A stretch of DNA of 64,000 nt from Psettodes erumei (Eukaryota > Chordata > Actinopteri > Pleuronectiformes > Psettodidae). Numbering within the stretch: position 1 is the first letter of the stretch; the number at the start of each line of letters is the position of its first letter. The stretch lies in contig JAFBJZ010000969.1 in the NCBI GenBank assembly GCA_016785225.1, forward strand, positions 1,397,001-1,461,000, in the 5' to 3' direction. The position numbers and the translations under genes were made by a program. Shown piece by piece: positions 1-12,513 of the stretch. The notes under the pieces are model-generated. The model saw nothing but the letters and a program-made list of their open reading frames with translations. It searched no databases and had not been told where the DNA came from.

Positions 1-50
1 CCCTTGATCTTGCCCCAGACCAGCTCGCCGATGCCAAAACCCTTGTTGTC
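1..50 (-). CDS. dnmt3b: dnmt3b exon encoding the start of the PWWP domain (partial)
   Basis: The minus strand reads DNKGFGIGELVWGKIKG and then runs off the window. This is the first beta-strand of the PWWP domain, which in DNMT3 proteins binds H3K36-methylated nucleosomes and DNA. The acceptor is the CAG just upstream (minus sense) at 53-51, with a pyrimidine tract formed by a (GA)n repeat read in antisense (about 64-83). The exon starts in phase 0, matching the phase-0 end of the preceding exon. Confidence 0.92.
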
Positions 51-1378
51 CTGGAGGCGGGACAGAGAGAGAGAGAGAGAGACAGCGAGGGAAAGGTCAC
101 GGCCTTGTTCTTCATATTTTCTTTACCCATGCAAAAAGTGTCTCCGAAGTCGAGAAAGACACAGGAAAACTGGACTTTTTTTGGCAGGCACATCTTTCTT
201 GTCTTGTGGTCTTGGTGAGAAAAGGAGGAGGAGAGATAAATGTATGTCAGAAGAAGTGAAGAAACATGAAGAGCGATGGTTTGACAGAAATGTATAATGA
301 TATCTGTTGTGGGCAAACGCTAAAAAACCCCTGCCGGAAAAAAGGAAAAACAACAGAGTTAGAAAAGAGAAAACCCAAGAAAGAAGAAAAAGAAAAAGAG
401 AAGTAGAAGCTCATCACGGTTAAACATGACAGAATGAGGAGAACGCTGGTGTTTAAAACCGCCGAGCAGATTAAACGTCTGAGGCGTTCGGCCTCATTCC
501 ACACCTGCCTGAAAACTTCCCTCATTTGCTCAGGTGTTTCCTTTATTTCTGCTGTTTGCTTTGCACTTTGTGTGCAGGACCTTCAAAAAGAAAACCACTC
601 AGCGTCGCTGATAAAACCACGATCGACCCATTTGTTCCCCCCCTTTTCTTTTGAAAGCCGATGTTTGCCGGTTTACGAGCAGGTGGGATTTCTATGCTTC
701 GACGCAAACAAATCCCAGCGGGGGCCCGCACCACGTGACCCTTTCAGCCCTGTCTTGGGAGAGAGAGAAACCCATTAGGCTTTGTTACGGAGATCGACTC
801 CGCTAATGCTACGCTCCGCCGAGTCACGCACCGACATAAACACACACACGCCAAGATGCACCGACACGCACAAAAAGGGCATGCAATGTGAGGTGCTGTA
901 AACACACACACACACACACACACACAGAGGCGCTGCTGTGCTGTCTGGTGGTCGCCATGACCTGAAAGAAACTATTGATGTTGAGCAAACAGCCAGACTC
1001 TGTGTGTGTGTGTGTGTGTGTGTGTGAGGCCACCTGCACTAACACAAGGCCAGGTGGAGGAGGCTCTGCGGTCTGTGGAGGGAGTTTACCCTCCTCCTCT
1101 TTCTGTCGCTGCCAAACTTCCCTTCTCCCCTCAAACATTCTCTCTCCTTCTCCGACACAGCGTTCTCCTCCTCTCACCATCAAGGAGACTTCAGGTATCA
1201 TTTCCATGTCCGCACACCCAACAGCTGCAGCGTGAACACGATACAACGCTTACAAACGGGTTTCCCTGCACACATCCTCCCTCTGCTTCCTCTTCACGCC
1301 CCCGACCAGAGGCCAGTTTCTCGCACCTTACTCCTCCTTCGTCACGTACACACAGACCCGCGCGCCCACAGGACTTAC
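51..1378 (-). other. dnmt3b intron before the PWWP exon
   Basis: No further exon is seen. It contains the (GA)n acceptor tract near 64-83, A-rich sequence at 340-400, a (CA)13 tract at 902-927 and a (TG)13 tract at 1001-1026. The remainder is unique-looking sequence without recognisable coding signal. Confidence 0.7.
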
Positions 1379-1525
1379 GTTGTACTCCGGCTGCGTTTCG
1401 GAAGCGGATGAGACGCTGCTGCTGCTCTGGGCCGAGTCCTTGGAGTCCTGTTCCATCAGCTCCAGGCGGGGGGCCTCCGGGACCTCGCCGGATGCGACCG
1501 CAGCCGCCCGAGGACCGCCGACACA
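1379..1525 (-). CDS. dnmt3b: dnmt3b exon: acidic/serine-rich linker before PWWP
   Basis: This 147-nt exon (49 codons, phase 0-0) is flanked by a CAG acceptor at 1528-1526 and a consensus GTAAGT donor at 1378-1373 (minus sense). The product runs from CVGGPRAAAVASGEVPEAPR to QPEYN and is rich in S, E and A, typical of the disordered DNMT3 linker ahead of PWWP. The final PEY matches the human DNMT3A exon end just before its PWWP exon. An antisense open frame overlaps but has no homology that I recognise. Confidence 0.85.
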
Positions 1526-2652
1526 CTGATGAGAGAACAGGTGGTTAGACTCAAGGGAAAGTTTGTGTAAAACACCAAAAACGAAACCAAACCCCCCCCC
1601 CAAAGCTACTTTCTAAATGAATTAGTTCAGAAGAACCGGTGTGATGTTTGGAATGTTTCAGGTTATTCTACCGCACATACAACACACACACATACACATA
1701 CAGAGCGTACACAGTCGAGCGCACACTGTCCATGTCAGGCTTTTAACCAGGACATTAATGGACAGACATGGAGAGGACAGAGGGAAGTAGGTTTCCATCC
1801 TGCTGCCTGCAGTTTGTTTTTGAATTTTTGAATGAGTTTTTGAATGATCTTCATTAGTATTTTGATCCAATTTCATTACGTCAAAAGTAAATTATCTACT
1901 AGTACTTCATGGGGGGGCGGGGAGTATTTGTACTTGGTTCCTCAGCTGAGTTGATCATGACAGTACAGCAAAAGCAAAGCGTATTTTGAGAGAGGCGACC
2001 TCTTGTGTCCTCCTCACAGGAGCTGCTACACAGCGGACAAATTGATTTGTGTGGAAACACGACTACACAAAAAGAGTGGTGGAAAAAGTTTTTAAAAAGA
2101 CTCAGCAGATGAACTCTGTGCATCTGAAGTTAAATCTGTAAAAAAAAGAAAGGATGTAAAAACAAAGCCAAACTGACTGAACCGTCCTTTTTTTAAAATT
2201 TCCCGCAGCATTCCTGCAGCACACAGACAAACTATGTTAAGTAGAGGAAAAAAAGCAGCCGCGCAAACACAGATGTTTGTGTTTATCTTGGCCGACTGCA
2301 TCTTTGTGGCAGGTGGTGACACGCAGCGCAGCGACAGCACCACATTCACAACCAGGTCTGAGGCAAGAGATCCACACAAGGAAGTACCAGACCAGGAGCA
2401 GGGGCAGCTGGTTAAAATGTATTGTGAAACACACACGCACACACACACACACGCATGCACACACACACACACATGCACACACACACACACGCACGCCTGC
2501 ACCCACGAGCACTTGAGCTGAGGAATGAAATCCATCACGTTTTCTTTAATCATTACACACTTCTGCAGGGGTAAAAAAAAACAATAAAAAACTGAGTTGG
2601 GGTGTGTGTGTCTGTTCGCACTATACTTTGTGTTCACTGTGTGTGTCTGTAC
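1526..2652 (-). other. dnmt3b intron with interrupted CA tract
   Basis: No exon is seen. A long interrupted (CA)n tract with CG and TG interruptions lies at 2428-2494. I searched both strands for a segment encoding the DPYYISKRKRDEWLARWK motif of DNMT3A and found none. Confidence 0.65.
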
Positions 2653-2790
2653 CAGTGACATGCTGTGTTCCTGCTTGCGGTTCTGTCTGCGAGGCTTCGG
2701 GTGAGCGTGCGGCGTCAGACCCGCCTGGAAGATGGTCCGGGGTCGAGGTCTCTGCCTCAGACCCAGCTGAGACGGTCCGGAGGCCTTTTC
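2653..2790 (-). CDS. dnmt3b: dnmt3b exon with LRQRP..FQAG block
   Basis: The acceptor is CAG at 2793-2791, preceded by an interrupted (TG)n tract (minus sense). Reading in phase 0 gives EKASGPSQLGLRQRPRPR, then TIFQAG, then a basic tail ending HSMSL. LRQRP-x-PR-x-x-FQAG is the conserved DNMT3A block. The donor is uncertain. GTACAG at 2652-2647 gives 138 nt (46 codons), keeps frame with the next exon and gives nearly the same distance from FQAG to the boundary as in human DNMT3A. An alternative GTCTGA at 2720 would end the exon in phase 1 and break the frame, so I prefer 2653. The tail lacks the DPYYISKRKRDEWLARWK motif seen in DNMT3A. Confidence 0.72.
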
Positions 2791-2811
2791 CTGTGAACAC
2801 ACACACACAGA

Positions 2812-2843
<32 letters not shown>

Positions 2844-2900
2844 ACGTTTGTACTTCCTCCACAGTTTAGTTTTTAACCACAAAAAGTGAAGTCGTCGTAC

Positions 2901-2986
2901 CTCGCTGTAGGAGTCCCAGGTGCTTTCCTCCTCCTCTGACCTCTTCCTGCTCCTCTTCCTGCTCCCCCTCGAACACTGGTTACCAT
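2901..2986 (-). CDS. dnmt3b: dnmt3b exon: basic/acidic nuclear segment
   Basis: This 86-nt exon (phase 1 to 0) encodes DGNQC followed by SRGSRKRSRKRSEEEESTWD and SYSE. The basic SRKRSRKR run could act as a nuclear localisation signal, and an acidic patch follows it. The acceptor CAG at 2989-2987 has a (TC)n pyrimidine tract, and the donor is GTACGA at 2900-2895. The split first codon is completed by the G that ends the preceding exon, giving Asp. Confidence 0.82.
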
Positions 2987-3403
2987 CTGGAAAGAGAGAG
3001 GGAGAGAGAGAGAGGAAGGGAGGGAGATGGGCAGATGGTCAGACAGATGGAAGAAAAGAAACTCAATATTTTAATGCAGCGAGACTCGTTACAGCACCAA
3101 ACACTGGAAAGTGGAAAAACCAGACTGAAGATAAAAAGTCCCTGAAACAAGGAAGAAGGTGCATTTAGCAGCAGCACAGACACAGATGCAGATACAGATG
3201 TTCAGTGTGTGACACAAAGTGTGACATGATATTTCACTGTACTTGTATCACATGATTTAAAACTGCTGTTGAATTTATTTAGTGCTTCTTTCTTCTTTGT
3301 TTTGGTTTACGTGTTGTGAAGAACTTTGAAAGGTGCTAGGTGCTAAAGTTATTATTGTTTGAATTTGTTCACTTAGAGCCGGGGGCTTACGTGGTAGCGA
3401 CCG

Positions 3404-3440
<37 letters not shown>

Positions 3441-3452
3441 TGTGTGTGTTAC

Positions 3453-3603
3453 CCTGAGGCGAGGCGGCGTCTCCGTTCTGCTTGGGGCTGAAGGGGGAGG
3501 GCGGCTCGGCCGCGGTCAGGGGGCTGTTCTCGCCGGTCAGCTCCACGCCGCTGTCGTTCTCCGACAGGCCCTCTGCCGGAGGCGTGTCTCCGTTCACCGC
3601 CGC
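3453..3603 (-). CDS. dnmt3b: dnmt3b exon: Pro/Glu/Ser-rich N-terminal segment
   Basis: This 151-nt exon (50 codons plus 1 nt) begins AAVNGDTPPAEGLSENDSG and ends SPKQNGDAASPQ. Low-complexity, proline- and acid-rich sequence is typical of the disordered DNMT3 N-terminus. The acceptor CAG lies at 3606-3604. The donor GTAACA starts at 3452, and a (CA)n tract begins within about 4 nt of it in the RNA sense. High G+C and sharp edges against AT-rich flanks support a real exon. Confidence 0.82.
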
Positions 3604-6600
3604 CTGAAAAACGGAGGGAAAACAACGTCAGGCGGGCGGGGAGGGGTCGAACCCGGCGGCGAGGAGAAGACCGAGATGAAGGAGTCCAGGTAGAGAGAGG
3701 TGATGAGAGGAGGAATGAAGGAGTGCGGAGAGAGATCAGAGATTAAATTGACTATTTTTTGACCAACTTTCTTCCCTTGTTTGATTCTTCTTAGATTTCG
3801 GTTCAATAAATTGATATTTCAGATGATATTTGCTCCTGGACGATGCTCGGTCACTCTGTTAAAAAGTTACAAACCTTTGTACTTTAAAAACAAAAACAAC
3901 TTACTAACTACGAATCCCAAAGTGCATTTCCTCAATAAAGTTTCACCAGCTGTCGTTAGTTATTAACTAATCTGCATCACAAATCGTTGCCAGAGAAAAC
4001 ACGCTTCTCCTTCCTCGTCATCATCAGTGTGTGTTTGACGGGGTTGGCCACGCACTGTGACTCAACATTCCCGCAGTCCTCGCCGTGGCAACGCGTGATG
4101 CTGACGTGCTGCAGCTGGGACCTGATGGAGCATCTTCTGTTTCCTGAGAGCGCAGTGAGCGATGCCTTTCCCGTAAAACATTTGACACGTCTCCACCTGA
4201 GTCACCTGTTTCTAAAAACCACTTGAACAAATCCCAGTGTACTTTACACGTGGCAGCTTCCTGCGCTCGCCAGCATGCGCGCATGCGAAACCGCGCCAGT
4301 CAGTACCAGCAACGCCAGATCACTGGCATTTTAAGGCTCTCTGACACCAACGCAAGCATTTCGTTCAAGCTTGGTCTTGCAAAGCGGGTCTCAAAAGGCA
4401 GCATGACTAACACTGCAAAAACTTAAGTGTGTTGATCAAACAAAAGGTGTCAAAACAGAGCCGCGTTTCTGTAGCTCTTCAAGACGAACGACCGGGCATC
4501 GGTGCCATTTGCAACACGGAGGCCAAACCCTGCCTTCCCTCCCGGCGTTGCTTTCATTAATGAAATGGGTTTTTTTTCACCTTCGCTCACGTCAAAGTCC
4601 AAAGACAAGGTTACGGAGATTATGAAATCAAACATCAGCTCCGCGGTTTGGAAAAACCACCGGACAGCGCCGGGAACGCCCTGCGCGTCCGGAAGCACCT
4701 GGAGCAAACCCCCTGACTCGAAACATCGCAAGAATAACACGGCGGGTGATGAATGTGCCGAGGCTCAGGCTACGTGATGGTGCCGGTGGCAGCGATGCAT
4801 GTGAGCGGGACGAGGCCCGGCCCGTTCGCAAGGAGGGATCCGCTCGGGGGCCCAGAGAGCGGTGCAAGAAATCTCTGTTTCGCTGCTTCCTGCTCCACAT
4901 GACTTCATCTCTCAGCAGGTCGGAGATGAAGGCGAGCCACCGCGGTGAGTCTCTGCGGCTCAGCCCGGCGCTGTTCGGACTTGAATCTGTATCAGCCTAC
5001 TTGAAAACACTGATTCCATCTAATCCCCGCTCTGGCCGCTGCAGATTAGAAGATGACTGAGCACAATGACGCTCAGATACTTGTGTATTTAGGTAACACC
5101 TTGGGAGATTTGAATGTGGCAGATTTACGTTGTGATATATACATCCTTATATACACAGTAAGTGTGCGCATACATGTGCACGTGTGTACAATACAAACTG
5201 GTAACAAAACTTTTAGCTTTGTTGGCACGGGTCTCAGACACAACCACACACACACAAAACATCAATGCAGACCTATCTATTTATTTAGTAGAGCTCTACC
5301 TCACGCACACGTCATTTTTATTTATCTGAATGTTTGTGTTGTATATTTCCTTGATTTATTGCCGCCTGCGTGCGCCTGCAGAGAGGAAACAACCAAATTC
5401 CATTGGACATGTATAATGACAGTATCATAGCTCATCTTTTTCTATGCAATGGATCCCTGTTTTGTTTTGTCTGGCGTGAGGACGCACGCCGACAGTCACG
5501 CAGCTGCACCGATCAACAGGTCGGCGGCAGCGTGCCGAGATGAGCTGCAGCGCAGGGGAAGACGAAAGCTGCTACTGCAGCTAGAGAAACGCTTTCCCAG
5601 TTTACATCTGACATTATCTGGCATTTAGTGAGTCACATGGGACAATTAGGTTTTTATGTCCTCATTACCAACCAGAGAAATTCACCAGTTGTCTGAACTC
5701 CCTCTAATCTCTTAATGGTCTGTCAGACAAGTCAGCACAAAGAAAGGAGGATGGAGCGGAGGGGAGGAAAAAGAGGAGCGAGCAGCTGCGAAGCAGATGG
5801 ATAGCGGTGAGATTGTGCTGACTGTTTAACGCAAAAAAAAAAAATCACAGTTACGCGCATCTGAGGCTGTTTGTGATTGTTCGGTGCAATAAAAACGGGG
5901 GAATGCGTGCGGCGGGCGATGCCAAATTTCCCCTATAACAAACGAACTCGGTGAACTCGTGCGTCAAAGTATGTGTGCGCTCAAGATGGTCGAGATGGGA
6001 GAGGGGAAAGACCGGCCCAGGACCTCTCCACTCCCGCCGTCCGAACCACGTGCGCAAAACTTGGACGCCGGGGCGGGCGAGCGCGGTCCCCTTCGCCATG
6101 TTTGAGGGCAGGGAGGAGACAGATTTACTGTGTGAAAAGACGGCGAGCGAGGGGAAGGAGGTGATCGGGGCTGAGGAGCGACGGCGGAGCGAGCAGAAGG
6201 GAAAAATGTGGCGGAGCGGGCGATGACAGGGACGGCGAGGCAGGAGATCGGAGGGGAGCAGCTGTTCTAACAGCCAGCGCAGATGTTTGTGCGGTATTAC
6301 GACTACTGTGTGAAGCCCCGTCCGTCCAGACAGACACACAGACTACAGCTGCAGCGTGTGTGAGTGTGTGAACGAAAGACTCACAAAGATCAACGCCGGG
6401 GATTCTGATAGCAGAAGTTTGTATTTGCAGGAAAAAATCAAGTTGGATACCGCTAAAAGGTTTTAGGACAAGGTGACCAATCAAAACAACCAAAATATTC
6501 ATGTTACTATAATATGAGACAGACAAAAGTCACACTTTATCTTACTGAAGAAGCCCAAACCAGAAAATGATTTGCCGATGCATCGTCTTTCAATCGATTC

Positions 6601-8215
6601 ACCGATCGATTTCATTGTTGGCGCTTCTTCAAATGCATCAAGATGAGGACTCTGCTCTCAACTGAGACGTGGAAAGTGAAAGTGGACGAGTAGATTTCCC
6701 GTCTGGAGCAGCTGAGAGATCTGAACCCCCGCCAGCTCCATCACGCTCACACGGGGGGAGTCGGGCCGAGGCCGGGGCTCGATTCTGCAGCTTCGTTCAC
6801 ACGTTTGCATCTGGCAGCTGCCCCAGTGAGACCATGGAGTTCAGATATGGGCTCTGCTGGGGGGTCTCGCTGACACCCGCACTACAGTGACATACCACAT
6901 ACCAACATACATACCAACAGTCGGCCTTTTCCAAGGCCACGAGGAGCAGATAACGGCCAAGGAACAGAAAACTGATATTATGCACAGTGAACGAGGGGAG
7001 ATGCTCAGTGTGAGCAGTGTCTGTCTATGTGTGTGTGTGTGTGTGTGAAAAAGGTTACGCGCAAGCTGACTTTCCAGCCATTTTGCATTCTCAGGTTTTC
7101 ACCCGACCCGTAACTCATCATGAGTCCTCCCAAACAGACCTCGGGGCATTTCCTTCAGCCCCCACCTCTCAGGATCTCCCACGACTTCTAAGAAATCCAC
7201 ACGTCGGCGTCCGCCGGAGTAAAGAGCCGGAGCAAAGGGCTGGAGAGCAGGAAGCTTCTGGATAAAAGTCTACACCATCAGTGGGCAGCGGCACGTGCAT
7301 CACACTTTTCCCACACATGTGCTGGTGCATGAACAGAACATGTTGGGCGTCTTAGCCCAAGGACACTTTGACACGTGAAGTGAAACCAGCGACCTTCCAC
7401 CCACTCTCCTCCCCGAGCCCCCGGAGATAAACGTTGCCGCGCTGTGTGAAAACTTTCAAACGCTTCGGGCGTAGATCCATTTTTAAGAGTTGCGTTTTAA
7501 GATTTCTTTGGCAATGAACATAAAAACATTTCTTCTGAGCTTATTTTATTTGCCCCCTTCATCTGGCGTGATTTTTTTTTACAGCGGTGGAAATCTGCTC
7601 ATGCTCTGTTGAACAGACACAAAGCTGCACTGACCTCCTTCACCTCGTCCTAACTTTTTTTCTCCCCCCTCGCTCTATTATTTTCTCTTTTCAGCTCATT
7701 TTATTTAAATCGACACTGAGCTCGCTCGCTCGCCCCCCCCCTCTGCTCAGACAAAACCAGATCAGGTCTGTAAAAGGTACACAGAGAGAAAAGCAGCAGC
7801 AATGGAGTTTTAAAAAAAAAAGTTGCTCATTGAGTTTGTTTCACGGCACGTTGAAGCCGCTCGTTCCAGCTCGTTCCTCTAGTTTCAGCTGGAAATGGAC
7901 AATGGGATGTGATGTCAGCCGTGTGAGCCGTGCAGACTGTCATCATCATCACAATCCTCCATTAACCTGCCTTCCTGGATATCCATCATCACTCCTCCTC
8001 CTCCTCCTCCTACTTTATGGCTGGCTGACATGAACATGCCCAGTGAAGCATTAAAGTAGCACAAATGATCCTCTTGTACCCCCCCGGTCCTTTTTCTCTC
8101 TTTTACGGTACAAATGTCACAACTACCACCACCACCACTGTTTCAACAACCAGTACTTTCTGCTCTGACCACGACGGCGACGACAAAGTGTAACAGCAGC
8201 GTGCATCCTGCACTC

Positions 8216-8246
<31 letters not shown>

Positions 8247-10697
8247 GGCAGAGCAGTGTGAAAAGTTAGATTTCACCAACCTACATCACACACATTCCAC
8301 AGTGAGCAGCAGCCTGCCCCCCAGGCGCTGACTGCACTGTCAAAACATCTGAGCGAGGCCTAAATGATTAGAAGCGCCGGTCGGCGGCTAACATTCGAAC
8401 GGGACTGTTGCAAAAGAATAAACTGTCACCTGAGGGGGCGTTCAGCTCTCACCTGTTGTTAACAAAGAAAGCATGCGGTTAAAAACTGCCATTGTTTTGC
8501 GTTTACATTTTGTGCCTGCAGCGGTTTGCTGCAAGTCTCGACAAAAATGCAAGATCGCATACTTTACCTAAAAAGTAGCGTGCAGAGTGACGCGTCGTGT
8601 GTCGTGCTAATTTTGTGTTAGAATCTGCTGCTCCCGTCGTCTTTGACGCTTTCCTCTGTGCTTGAGATTCTTTGAGAGTTACGTAACTTGATTCATCATG
8701 CATTCTTTCTTAAATTAGTACACTCACATCCTCTGACCCATCAGCACCAGTGTTGTGTGGAAGTTTTTTTCCCCCCTGTAGCAACGTTATAGAGCAGTTT
8801 TTATGTTTGTCTTGACACGGTTGCACATTCCCCACAACCATTGCACTGGTTGGGGCAACGCGTAACTTTAATTGTGGCTTGACCATTAAAGCTCCATCAT
8901 GGGGCTGGAGCTGGAAATGGGCTTCGGCCAAAGACACATGCACGACGCAGGACGTTGTCCATATTTGTCTGTGCTGGTCCCTTCCAAATGATGCCTGATT
9001 GTGACTTCATCTCCGGCATAACCCCAACCACCGCGGGCGGGGAGCTGATGTAGACACATGCTGGGCTGCAAAATGGACACGCTTCATGGAGGATTTATAA
9101 AAAGAATCCCATGAAGTGTGAAAACTGCCGCCATTTGGACGCCTGAGACATTAAAACTGAACGTCCACCCTGCATTCAATTGTTTTTACTACATTTTACT
9201 GTATCATGACTTTTTTCTGTCTTAAATAGCTGCAACTTTTGAGTCTCTGATTGGCCACAGCTGTAATTTGGGTGGTTAAAAAATGAGCAGGTCTCCGGGC
9301 GGCTACAGCGCGACCAAGTGTTTGTGAGGAAGTCACTTGTTTTGTGAAGTTCACGTCAACCTGTAGCTGAATCATCCCCCTTCCAAACCAAAGTTTTATT
9401 TAACTTTTATTCAGACAGTCTGTCTCTTTCACATCCAGGCTGTGTTTTCTCTTTCTGCCCTCAGGCGTCCGCTGCGCAAACCGAGTCCTCCGTGACTCAC
9501 GCTTCACTTTCTTACCTCAGGTCTAAATTTACATCTGACCCCCCGCTGCCTCAGAGCCCAACCCTTTTCTCAATTTGCTGCTTTTGTCTCTTCTGTCAGG
9601 TGTATTTTCTGTGTAAATGTCAAGCTATTCTGAGTCATCTTTGAGATTTGGATGACGCACCACCAGTATTTCTATCTAGAAGTGGGCACTGATTTGATTT
9701 TGAATGTAAGATCGTAAAATACGACATGCCTTCTTCTGCCTTCAGTCTCTGACAAGAACCATTCAGTAGCTGTTAGCAAATTTTTATGACATGACATGAC
9801 CTCAGCCACATGATCTGTATTTTTGTTCACATCCGACCTGCAGACTCAGCTGCTAGCTTACAACCCAGGTGAGCGGAGCGGAGCGACTTCAGGTGTACGA
9901 CCTCGCCACCTTGTCAGAAGCTCATAAAAGTGCTGCCACCAGTAAAAATACAGACTGGTGTGCACTGATAGGTGGGAGGGGTGGCGGGGGCGTGCAGGGG
10001 AACTAACTGCATGTGATTTGATCTTGATTTTGGGGACACATTATCGCTTTTCTCTTTATGTCGACGCCCCGCTGCCAGCCGCCGCTGCTCAGCTGCGCCT
10101 GCTCAGAAACAACGGGCGTGATGGCAGAGTCCATGAAAAGTGTCAGAGAAAGACTATCGACACAAACTACCTGCACCCTCGACACACAAAGCGTTCCTCA
10201 GCGCATGATGTGAAAAGCGATAAGTAATGACCCGCCTGCCGTCAAGCTGTCTAAACTTGAAGCGAATACCTCCAGACTCCGGTCGTCATATTGCAAACAA
10301 TAAGATGGCAGCTACGCCGGTTAACATGGAGACAAGCAAACAATAAACAGAGAGGAAGGATTGGGGTTGTGGTGTCAGAAGACAAAGGGGGTAAAGGGAC
10401 GGAGAGGTGGCAAAAGAGAAAGAAGTGAGGGTGAGAGCGAGCGGGCTCGAGAGAAAAGAAGGAAAAAGGAGTTGGCGGAGGGAAGGAAGTGTTCCACATA
10501 GACAGAGTGATATACGAGAATGAAAAAAAGAGGAAGAAGTAGTAACGGACGACAAGAGCCTTATTAAGATGTGTCGTGTGAATGAGCAAAAGTGTGTGTG
10601 TGTGTGTGTGCAGAGGAAGATGTGAAACGGTGAGTGTGTGTGCATGCAGATTGTGAGAATGTCTTCAGAGTGTGCGAACTGGAAAATGTGTGTGTGT

Positions 10698-10738
<41 letters not shown>

Positions 10739-10952
10739 GTGTCTCCTCCAAATACTTGAAGTGAATCCACACTGGGAGTGTATAAAGACACCACTGTGCT
10801 GCACTAAACGTCCGGCGTCCGGCCATGAATCCCTCCTTTTCTCCCCTGTGCTCCCTCTCTACTTCCTTGCTTCCTCTCCTTCCTCCCTATCTCCTTTGCT
10901 GCCTCCATCCCTCCATCGTTCCCCTATTTCTTCCTTGTGTAGATGCAGCTGT

Positions 10953-10985
<33 letters not shown>

Positions 10986-11276
10986 CAACACATTCTCAAT
11001 TAGACTCATGTAACATGCTGGCACTCTTGTTTGGGCATCTGCCTTGGCAGCGATACAAATGCTCTTATTGTGTGTTTGTGTGTGTTTGTGTGTGTGCGTG
11101 TGTCTGGACGTGGGTGTTGATGAAAAGGTGTGGTAATCTTATTTTGATTATTTGGCTTTAACTCACTTATTTCCATAAACACAAAGGAAAGGGAACGTCG
11201 TGACCTCCCCTGGCTGTTGTGAAATCTTCATGTGTGTGTGTGTGTGTGCGTGTGCGTTTGCAGGTGTGAGACTCAC
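3604..11276 (-). other. dnmt3b intron 2 (about 7.7 kb)
   Basis: No convincing exon is seen. Contents: AT-rich DNA; a reverse-oriented teleost repeat remnant near 7280-7420; an hAT/MITE-like segment with ATCGAT motifs near 6550-6620; a (TG)14 tract at 8220-8247; purine-rich DNA at 5745-5810; TG/CA tracts at 10592-10610, 10687-10730, 10954-10984 and 11064-11104; and a pyrimidine-rich stretch at 10830-10935. CpG-rich patches near 4480-4990 and 5940-6250 may be regulatory, but no gene can be supported there. Confidence 0.6.
7280..7420 (-). repeat. Degenerate teleost interspersed repeat, reverse orientation
   Basis: On the minus strand it contains GGTCGCTGGTTTCACTTCAC and AAGTGTCCTTGGGCTAAGAC, the familiar GTCCTTGGGCAAGACAC core of fish repeats. 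Confidence 0.55.
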
Positions 11277-11385
11277 AGTAGCTGTCATGTTGTTGCTCTC
11301 CTCCATGATTGCAGCAGAGTACTTGTTGGAGGGCATCGCTGTCGCGGTCGACTGGTCCAGTGGCTGTCCCGACTCCTTCTCAAAC
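11277..11385 (-). CDS. dnmt3b: dnmt3b exon 2 carrying the translation start
   Basis: The acceptor is CAG at 11388-11386 and the consensus donor GTGAGT is at 11276-11271. An ATG at 11336-11334 opens MPSNKYSAAIMEESNNMTAT and joins in phase 0 to the next exon; the opening resembles the MPSS start of mammalian DNMT3A. The frame stays open to the 5' edge of the exon (FEKESGQPLDQSTATA). Splicing to the candidate exon 1 would create an earlier ATG across the junction (AT|G). The coding start is therefore either 11334-11336 or the split codon. Confidence 0.78.
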
Positions 11386-12326
11386 CTGGACGAGACACAA
11401 ACGAAACAATCACAACCTCAACACAACAGTTTGTGGTACCTGTGAAAATTAAACTGCTTGTTGTGGATTATTATAAGTTTAACAACATTTTTAGGGCGAT
11501 TATGAAGTTGAACCGGCTACGACTGGAGAAAGAGATACCAAGAGACAGACCACAAAACGTGTCTTTATGTAATGACATGAATTAATAATTCTGTGATGGA
11601 ACAGTTTAATCAGGTTTATCGTCAATCTAATCAAATCAAATTCAAATAAGCTGTGTTGTCAAACAACGAACACTAATTGTGTTGAGACCGTATCGGATGG
11701 CAAGCTCATCCAGAAGAACAGGACTTTGACTCCGGCGACTCCACGACTTTTACAGTCAGTGACGACATTTTTCAACACTTGGTGCCAAAGTTTTAAAAGT
11801 CACGCAATTACATGTCAAAAATGATCCAGGTAAGATTAAAATCCTGATTTCATTAAAACAAAAAAGGGCAAAGAGACGCGCTGCTCGAACGTGATCGGCG
11901 AACGGTCGGGCGTGAATCGTGAACCACGACGTGCGCGTACAGTAACTGTTACAGCATACTGGGCTGCTGCAAGGCCACACATGAAAATTAGTCATCGTTT
12001 GTAGGCAGAATTGTAGGTCTGCTGAGCATGAAAGAGAGTGAAAGTGACTGTCTGACTCACAATCAGACTGCAACATGTAATTATCTAAATAGCACGCTGA
12101 GATGTCACGCAAGATGAAAACAGGGCAATCTAATGAATATTCCAAGAGACGCTGAACTGTTTGTTTTAATCCATCAAGAAATTTGGAATCTGACTTTTTT
12201 TTTCAAAAAAAAAAACATAAAAATAAACAAAGAGAAAGGCCAGAACAGGAGAGGACAGGATGGCTACACCAGTTCTCCATCTGACATGTCCATACAGACC
12301 TGAAGTAAACAGATATACAGGCCTGT

Positions 12327-12329
<3 letters not shown>

Positions 12330-12373
<44 letters not shown>

Positions 12374-12455
12374 AGAGAGAGAGAGCGAGAGAACGTCATC
12401 AAATGAAATTCAATATGCACTGTTTCTGCTTTGTTTTTTTGCATTGAGTGACTCT

Positions 12456-12505
<50 letters not shown>
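12330..12505 (+). repeat. Two (GT)~22 tracts in dnmt3b intron 1
   Basis: GT tracts at 12330-12372 and 12459-12505, with a (GA)n stretch between them. Confidence 0.95.

Positions 12506-12513
<8 letters not shown>

Noticed and set aside
2721..2790. Shorter version of the dnmt3b FQAG exon with a GTCTGA donor
   Set aside because: Ends in phase 1 and cannot join the next exon in frame without an additional exon that is not visible.
2092..2862. 256-residue open frame on the minus strand
   Set aside because: Only the part covered by the dnmt3b exon 2653-2790 is meaningful; the rest reads through introns and CA repeats (CVCV runs).
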